This document shows, in pieces, positions 59,401-64,000 of a stretch of DNA of 64,000 nt (within the stretch, counting starts at the first letter, position 1; every line of letters starts with the position of its first letter). This stretch comes from Stenotrophomonas sp. 24(2023) (GTDB taxonomy: Bacteria > Pseudomonadota > Gammaproteobacteria > Xanthomonadales > Xanthomonadaceae): the NCBI RefSeq assembly GCF_030913365.1, contig NZ_CP133160.1:2394001-2458000 (forward strand), written 5' to 3'. Position numbers and translations under genes: made by a program. Below the pieces are notes generated by a model. It had not been told where the DNA came from and did no database searches. It saw nothing but the letters and a program-made list of their open reading frames with translations.

Positions 59401-60704
59401 GGGCTGGCCGTCCCCTGCAGTGCCGCCTTGGCCAGGGTGCTGCCGACGGCGATGCTTTCGTTGATCGAGCGGTCTTCCGGGTAGTAATAGGCGGTGTCGG
59501 CCATGAAGAAGCCTTGCAGCGGCGTCCTCATGGGCGGCAGCCTGTCCTGGAAGCCGGGCGGGCAGATGGTCTGGGCGAACTCGTAGCGATGGCAGTGCGT
59601 GGCCCGGATCCACTCCGGCTTGAACGCCGGGTTGATCATCGGCAGGTAGCTGATGACTTCCTCGATCAGCTGCTGGTTGCTCCATTGCCACTTGGGGTGG
59701 GTCTTGGGCATGTAGTACGGGGCATACACGATGTGCTCGCCGGGGCCCTTGCCGGGGTTGAGGTTGCTGTATTCGATCAGGCCGGGAATGGTGATGCGGT
59801 CATCGCTGATGTTCATCCAGAAGTTCTCGCTGACCGGCTGCGACAGCTTCAGGATCACGCATGCCACGGGAATGTTCTCGATGGCACCGACCTGCTGCGC
59901 GAAGGCATCGGGCAGCGCGGGAACCATCTTCGGCACGTACTGGATCGGCGCCGTGGAAACCACCACGTCATAGTCCTGGTGCCCATCGGCCGTGCGGATG
60001 CCGGTGACTTTCCCGTCCACGGCGGTGACTTCCTCGATCGGCCGTGACAGCAGGATCCGCCCACCGCGGCGGGTCACCTCGGCTGCCATTTTCTCCAGCA
60101 GCACGGCCGAGCCCCCTTCCAGGTAACCCATGCTTTCGTTGAACAGGTTGCGGCGCGACAGCGCCACGCGCTTGATGCGGGTACCGATCCACGACGCCGA
60201 CAGGTCGTTCTGGTATTCGAAGAACTTCAGGGCGAAGGCTTTCTCCCACATGACCTTGTAGGCCTTCGGGCCGATCCAGCGCGTGATCCAGTCACGCGCG
60301 TTTTCCTTGTCCAGCGCGGTCCAGTCCTGGATGCCCTTGGTGTGCATCACGTGCAGGGCGTAGCGGACCTTGTCGACCAGGCCAAGGTGCGGGAAGCCCA
60401 GCAGCGCGAACGGCGTGCCCCACTTGTGCAGCTTGCCCTGGTAGTAGTACCCCATCTTCGTGTCCGTCCAGTGCAGGCGGTCGGACAGCTGCATCTCCTC
60501 CAGCAGCGCGAACAGGGGGTAGTCGGTCTTGCAGATGAAGTGGTAGTAGCGTTCGATGCGCAGGCCATCGAAGTCAAAGTCCGCGGACATGCCGCCGATG
60601 CGGTCGTCGCGTTCGTAGACATCGACCTGGCGGCCCTGCTTGAGCAGCTCGAGCGCTGCCATGAGCCCCATGGGGCCGCTGCCGATGATGGCGAATTTGC
60701 TCAT
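59397..60704 (-). CDS. FAD/NAD(P)-dependent oxidoreductase (amine-oxidase-like fold)
   Basis: This 435-residue flavoprotein has an N-terminal FAD motif (FAIIGSGPMGLMAALELLKQG, DVYERDDRIGGMS) and a C-terminal FAD-binding segment (GFFMADTAYYYPEDRSINE). The core resembles protoporphyrinogen-oxidase/UDP-galactopyranose-mutase-like proteins found in glycan loci. It probably oxidises, reduces or rearranges a sugar or lipid-linked sugar. It lies between the SDR gene and the GtrA gene, overlapping the latter. Exact reaction unknown. Confidence 0.82.
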   Translation of the reverse strand: MSKFAIIGSGPMGLMAALELLKQGRQVDVYERDDRIGGMSADFDFDGLRIERYYHFICKTDYPLFALLEEMQLSDRLHWTDTKMGYYYQGKLHKWGTPFALLGFPHLGLVDKVRYALHVMHTKGIQDWTALDKENARDWITRWIGPKAYKVMWEKAFALKFFEYQNDLSASWIGTRIKRVALSRRNLFNESMGYLEGGSAVLLEKMAAEVTRRGGRILLSRPIEEVTAVDGKVTGIRTADGHQDYDVVVSTAPIQYVPKMVPALPDAFAQQVGAIENIPVACVILKLSQPVSENFWMNISDDRITIPGLIEYSNLNPGKGPGEHIVYAPYYMPKTHPKWQWSNQQLIEEVISYLPMINPAFKPEWIRATHCHRYEFAQTICPPGFQDRLPPMRTPLQGFFMADTAYYYPEDRSINESIAVGSTLAKAALQGTASP

Positions 60705-60735
60705 TCCAATCTTCTTCCGTCTGGTTTTTCTGGGC

Positions 60736-61680
60736 TCAGCGCTGCAGCACGATGTGGCTGTAGCGCGGATCGGTATAGCTTTCCCGGATGGCGTCCTCGA
60801 ATGGCGTCTGCGTCACGCCGAACACGGCCTGGGTATCGATGCCCTTGAAGTCATCACCGGCGCTGAGCGCCTTGAGCTGGTCGGCGGTGAAGGGGGGTTT
60901 CTTGCTGAAGAGGGCGAACGTACGCAGCAGGAATGCGAAGAAGCCGATCGGGATGTGCACGATCAGGGTGCGCAGCTTCTTCACGCGCTTGATCGTGCGG
61001 ATGATGTCGATGTAATCCACGCGGGTGTCGCCGACGATGTCAAAGACCTGGCCCTGCGGCTCGGTGTCGATGCATCGGGCGATGCACCGGCAGAAGTCAC
61101 GTTCGTACAACGGCTGCCGCATGAACCGGCCATCACCGGGGATCGGGAACACCGGCGTGCGTGCCATGAAGCGCGACAGCCAGCCCAGGTGCTTGGGGTC
61201 GAACCAGCCGAACATCAGCGTCGGCCGCAGCACGCAGTGGGGTTGGCCGCTGGCGGCCACCATGGCTTCCTGCTCGCGCTTGGTGTCGGTGTAGTCATCC
61301 TTGGCCACCGAGTTCACCACCGAAGAGCTGATGTGGACCATGAAGGGCACGGCGGCTGCCTTGCAGGCTGCCAGCACGTGCTGCGTCGCGGTGAGGTTGT
61401 TGCGCACGAACAGGTCGGTGGTCTTGCCGGTGATCTGCGCATGCAGCTGTACGACCAGGCGGGCGCCCTCGAAGGCCTCGGCCCAGTCACCGGGTTCGGC
61501 CAGGTCCGCCAGCACCGTCTGCACATCGGGATGAAGGTCACGCAGCATCTGGAGGTTGTGCGCGTGCTTGTCGATGGCGACCAGGTGCGTATAGCCCTGT
61601 TGCTTCATCTCGACGATCAGGTTCTGCCCCACCAGGCCTGCAGCCCCGGTCAGGACGATTTTTTCATGCTTCTGTGCCAT
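60736..61680 (-). CDS. NAD-dependent epimerase/dehydratase (extended SDR)
   Basis: This 314-residue sugar-nucleotide-type SDR has the cofactor motif IVLTGAAGLVGQNL and the catalytic pair in YTDTKREQE (YxxxK), preceded by HISSSVVN for the serine. The LRPTLMFGWFDPKH and FDIVGD segments are family-typical. A hydrophobic stretch near residue 245 (IPIGFFAFLLRTFALF) suggests membrane association, perhaps with a lipid-linked substrate. It is 31 bp from the FAD oxidoreductase gene and 29 bp from the methyltransferase gene. Confidence 0.85.
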   Translation of the reverse strand: MAQKHEKIVLTGAAGLVGQNLIVEMKQQGYTHLVAIDKHAHNLQMLRDLHPDVQTVLADLAEPGDWAEAFEGARLVVQLHAQITGKTTDLFVRNNLTATQHVLAACKAAAVPFMVHISSSVVNSVAKDDYTDTKREQEAMVAASGQPHCVLRPTLMFGWFDPKHLGWLSRFMARTPVFPIPGDGRFMRQPLYERDFCRCIARCIDTEPQGQVFDIVGDTRVDYIDIIRTIKRVKKLRTLIVHIPIGFFAFLLRTFALFSKKPPFTADQLKALSAGDDFKGIDTQAVFGVTQTPFEDAIRESYTDPRYSHIVLQR

Positions 61681-61709
61681 GGACGAACTCGGAATACGTT
61701 GACGGAAAC

Positions 61710-62381
61710 TCAGCCGGGCTTGTAGGCCACGACCAGTGCCTGCTTGCCCAGCACACGCCAGGCCAGCGGGATGCGCAGGTACAGCGATACCAGCCAGGGT
61801 GCCTGCGGCAACCTGCTCTTGGTGGTGTAGGGCAGGAAGCGCGGAATCACCACCCGGGGCTCCAGCCCGGCCATCAGCACCCCTTCCACCAGGCTGCGGT
61901 CACTGAGCGCGGTGTGGTGGTCGAAGTAATCCCAGTACTCGTCATACAGGAAGCGGATGTTCGGCTGCAGGATGATGGCGCGTCCCCCCGGCTTGAGCAT
62001 GCGCGCGCTTTCGCGGAGCGTCTGCAGCACCAGGTCCTTGCTGGGCAGGTGCTCCAGGAAATTGCTCATGAACACCGCGTCCACGCTCTCGCTGGGGATC
62101 GAACTGACGGCCGTGCACGATTCATTGATGATGTGGACGTCATCGTGGGCGAACCGGCGGATATCCGGATTGAGGTCCACGGCGATCTTGTTCGCCGCGG
62201 GGATGTTGTTGATGAACTCGCAGTAGCCGGCCCCGATGTCGACAACGGTGTCGCTGGGCGCGACATAACGATTCAGGTAGCCGGTGCACAGTACTTTCCA
62301 GATCCGGTTCTTGTTGGCCAGTTCCTCTTCCGGGAACCGGTGCTGGTAGAGAACATCTAGATCGAGATCAATATCGGGCAT
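61710..62381 (-). CDS. class I SAM-dependent methyltransferase
   Basis: This 223-residue methyltransferase has motif I VVDIGAGYCEFINNI, the acid in IAVDLNPDIRR, and VFMSNFLEHLPSKD followed by LKPGGRAIILQPN, the Methyltransf_11 pattern. It has a C-terminal hydrophobic/basic segment (LVSLYLRIPLAWRVLG). It is the first visible gene of the minus-strand group MTase-SDR-FAD enzyme-GtrA. Substrate unknown; a sugar or lipid-linked intermediate is likely by context. Confidence 0.87.
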   Translation of the reverse strand: MPDIDLDLDVLYQHRFPEEELANKNRIWKVLCTGYLNRYVAPSDTVVDIGAGYCEFINNIPAANKIAVDLNPDIRRFAHDDVHIINESCTAVSSIPSESVDAVFMSNFLEHLPSKDLVLQTLRESARMLKPGGRAIILQPNIRFLYDEYWDYFDHHTALSDRSLVEGVLMAGLEPRVVIPRFLPYTTKSRLPQAPWLVSLYLRIPLAWRVLGKQALVVAYKPG

Positions 62382-62495
62382 CGTCCTGATTCTTTTCGTT
62401 GTTGAAACATGAATGGGCAGTGGATCAGCGGGTCCGGCGTTTCCCTGGCTAGAGTGCGTGGCACCACTGCGCGAGTCAAAGGGACCGGGAGCGGG

Positions 62496-63905
62496 TCATG
62501 CCAAAGCGTGGTTGCGGTCCGTCTCCTGTGTTGCTGCGATCAAGGACAGCAGCAGGCCACCGGCGAAGAGTACCGCGCCGAGCAGGTAGAACGCCTGCTG
62601 CCCCGGCAGCAGGTGGCGGTCCAGTACGTAGGCCGTTGCCGCGACCACGATGTTTGCCGAGCAGATCACGTAGAACAGGGCGCTGCGCGTGCACCAGGCT
62701 GCGGCCAGCACGGCCAGCTGCAGCATCAGCTGGCCGGCATAGGCGCCGGTGTTGATGGTGGTCGTGCCGCCCTCGAAGATGGCCGTCGTCCAGACCAGGA
62801 TGAACAGCGCGGTGGTGATGACCATCTGCAGCAGCGAGGGCAGCACAGGCACGGGCATGCGTACACGCCGCCCCCGTGCGTACAGCACGGCCAGGCAGGG
62901 AATCAACAGCAGGGGTGAGGCGAACCACAGGGAATGGAACGTGTGGAAGAAATCGTTGTCGATGAACTGCTTCCACGTGGTGGCATCATGCAGGTAGGTG
63001 ATGCGCACGGCATCGAGCGGCCCGGTGAAGGTGCCCTTGAACACGATGGCCAGGTTGTCGATGCGCGCGCAAAGCCAATCCCACGGGGTGACATGCCGGT
63101 AGGCATTGGCGATGGTCTGCAGTGCTCCTTCGCTGCTGATGGGCACCTGCCCGCCGAAATGCCATTTGATCAGCCGGTCTCCCGGCGGGTCGATGAATTT
63201 CTGGTAGGCAACCCAGGGCAGGTACAGGGCCAGCGCGACCGGCGCGCTGCGCAGCAGCAGCATGAAGCTCTGGCGGCGATGCCAGGCCAGGCTGGTCAAT
63301 GCCGCGCCGACCAGGAAGAACAGCGAGCCGCCATGTGACAGCAGCGCCATCGCCGAGGCGATGCCCGCCAGCCCCCACTGTCTGGGGGCACCCCGCGGTG
63401 GGAACAGGGCGATGAAGAAGATCAATGAGAACGCCGCTGCCAGCAGCTTGGGCCAGACATAGAGCGTGTTGAGCAGCATCAGGGGGGACAGGCACAGCGT
63501 GAACAGGGCGATGGCCTGCGCACGTCGGCCCATGAAACGCCCCAGCAGCGCTGCAAGCGGCAGCAGGACCAGAGCCTGTGCCCAGGTGGAAATGCCCTGG
63601 TAAACCAGCTCATGGCTGCCCGGCACCAGCGCGCGTACCAGCAGATAGGTACCCACCTGCAGGGGCGGCCGGTCGCTGCTGAGCCAATCGCCCACCATCG
63701 GCACGTCCAATGCCCCGCGCGCCAGCATTTCGCCGAACATCAGGGGCAGCCAGGCATCGGTGGACAGGTGCGGCCAGCGCAGAGCGGGGTCCCCGTTGGG
63801 GTGGCCATTCCAGGTGAACGGATAGAGGCCGATCCAGAGCACCAGCAACGACAGCGCGAGCACCGGCAGCAACGCTTTCTGCAGGCCTGCGATGTCTGCC
63901 ATCAC
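62496..63905 (-). CDS. polytopic membrane protein, GT39/ArnT-like appearance (5' end uncertain)
   Basis: This is at least 469 residues with about ten to eleven helices. The first periplasmic loop contains DPALRWPHLSTDAWLPL and SSDRPPLQVGTYLL, reminiscent of the acidic and PPL motifs of PMT/ArnT-type glycosyltransferases. The start shown is GTG 63905 (ATG 63902 follows). However, the frame stays open to the window edge and encodes another plausible helix (TTALLVLALPFPAAALLARRR), so the gene may continue outside. It lacks the C-terminal domain shared by the two other large membrane proteins of this locus. Confidence 0.75.
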   Translation of the reverse strand: MMADIAGLQKALLPVLALSLLVLWIGLYPFTWNGHPNGDPALRWPHLSTDAWLPLMFGEMLARGALDVPMVGDWLSSDRPPLQVGTYLLVRALVPGSHELVYQGISTWAQALVLLPLAALLGRFMGRRAQAIALFTLCLSPLMLLNTLYVWPKLLAAAFSLIFFIALFPPRGAPRQWGLAGIASAMALLSHGGSLFFLVGAALTSLAWHRRQSFMLLLRSAPVALALYLPWVAYQKFIDPPGDRLIKWHFGGQVPISSEGALQTIANAYRHVTPWDWLCARIDNLAIVFKGTFTGPLDAVRITYLHDATTWKQFIDNDFFHTFHSLWFASPLLLIPCLAVLYARGRRVRMPVPVLPSLLQMVITTALFILVWTTAIFEGGTTTINTGAYAGQLMLQLAVLAAAWCTRSALFYVICSANIVVAATAYVLDRHLLPGQQAFYLLGAVLFAGGLLLSLIAATQETDRNHALA

Positions 63906-64000
63906 AGGGCCCTGGCGCCGCCGGGCGAGGAGTGCCGCGGCGGGGAAGGGCAGCGCCAGTACCAGCAGGGCGGTTGTGCTGCCCAGCTGCGGCGACCTGA

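Noticed and set aside
1..64000. tRNA, rRNA, CRISPR arrays, transposases, integrases or attachment sites
   Set aside because: None was seen by eye. Repeats present are SMAG/REP-type and not regularly spaced as in CRISPR arrays; no recombinase-like protein is encoded.

Overview
The window looks like a chromosomal segment of a Stenotrophomonas species (Xanthomonadaceae, Gammaproteobacteria). The evidence is its very GC-rich coding sequence with strong G/C at third codon positions, the SMAG-type palindromes starting with GTAG that are typical of S. maltophilia, and familiar Xanthomonad gene orders: dadA-alr, fabA-fabB, and an LPS O-antigen locus that starts directly behind metB. I found no rRNA, tRNA, CRISPR array, prophage or insertion sequence. 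I infer the genus from these features; it has not been computed.

From 1 to about 31 kb the window holds mostly core genes. In order: D-alanine catabolism (dadA end, alr); a hybrid histidine kinase; rRNA modification (RsmC-like, RsuA-like) with a HAD phosphatase; fabA-fabB; dinB; an SDR/MBL pair divergent from a LysR regulator; gph; btuB behind a clear cobalamin riboswitch, divergent from a cobC-like phosphatase; TfoX-C and free-Met-sulfoxide reductase; bioD; a MocR regulator; an exported methionine sulfoxide repair operon (msrB, a DipZ-type CcdA-thioredoxin fusion, msrA) divergent from a two-component system; a second, RstAB-like two-component system; an asparagine-synthetase-like protein whose glutaminase nucleophile is replaced by Ser; a phasin-like gene; and queD.

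From 31 to 46.9 kb come a TonB-dependent receptor followed by a secreted M14 carboxypeptidase (probable peptide scavenging), rhlE with a long leader, and an 880-bp interval without genes that holds a mirror-symmetric composite of repeats centred near 38,800. After that come fumarylacetoacetate hydrolase and maleylacetoacetate isomerase (tyrosine degradation), pilU, a DUF4398/OmpA-like pair, ydcH, and the transsulfuration pair cystathionine beta-synthase and cystathionine gamma-synthase/lyase.

From 46.9 kb to the end is a surface-glycan (O-antigen) locus. wzm overlaps the end of metB, and wzm-wzt form an ABC exporter whose ATPase has a C-terminal glycan-recognition domain. Next are an acetyltransferase, a methyltransferase with a long C-terminal coiled coil (possible chain terminator/ruler), a WbsX-family protein and a rhamnan-synthesis RgpF-like protein. 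The right part holds three large polytopic membrane proteins of GT-C-like appearance, an SGNH lipoprotein, a GtrA flippase-like protein, an FAD oxidoreductase, an SDR epimerase and a second methyltransferase. Two of the large membrane proteins share a C-terminal domain that I do not recognise. The last gene may continue beyond the right edge.
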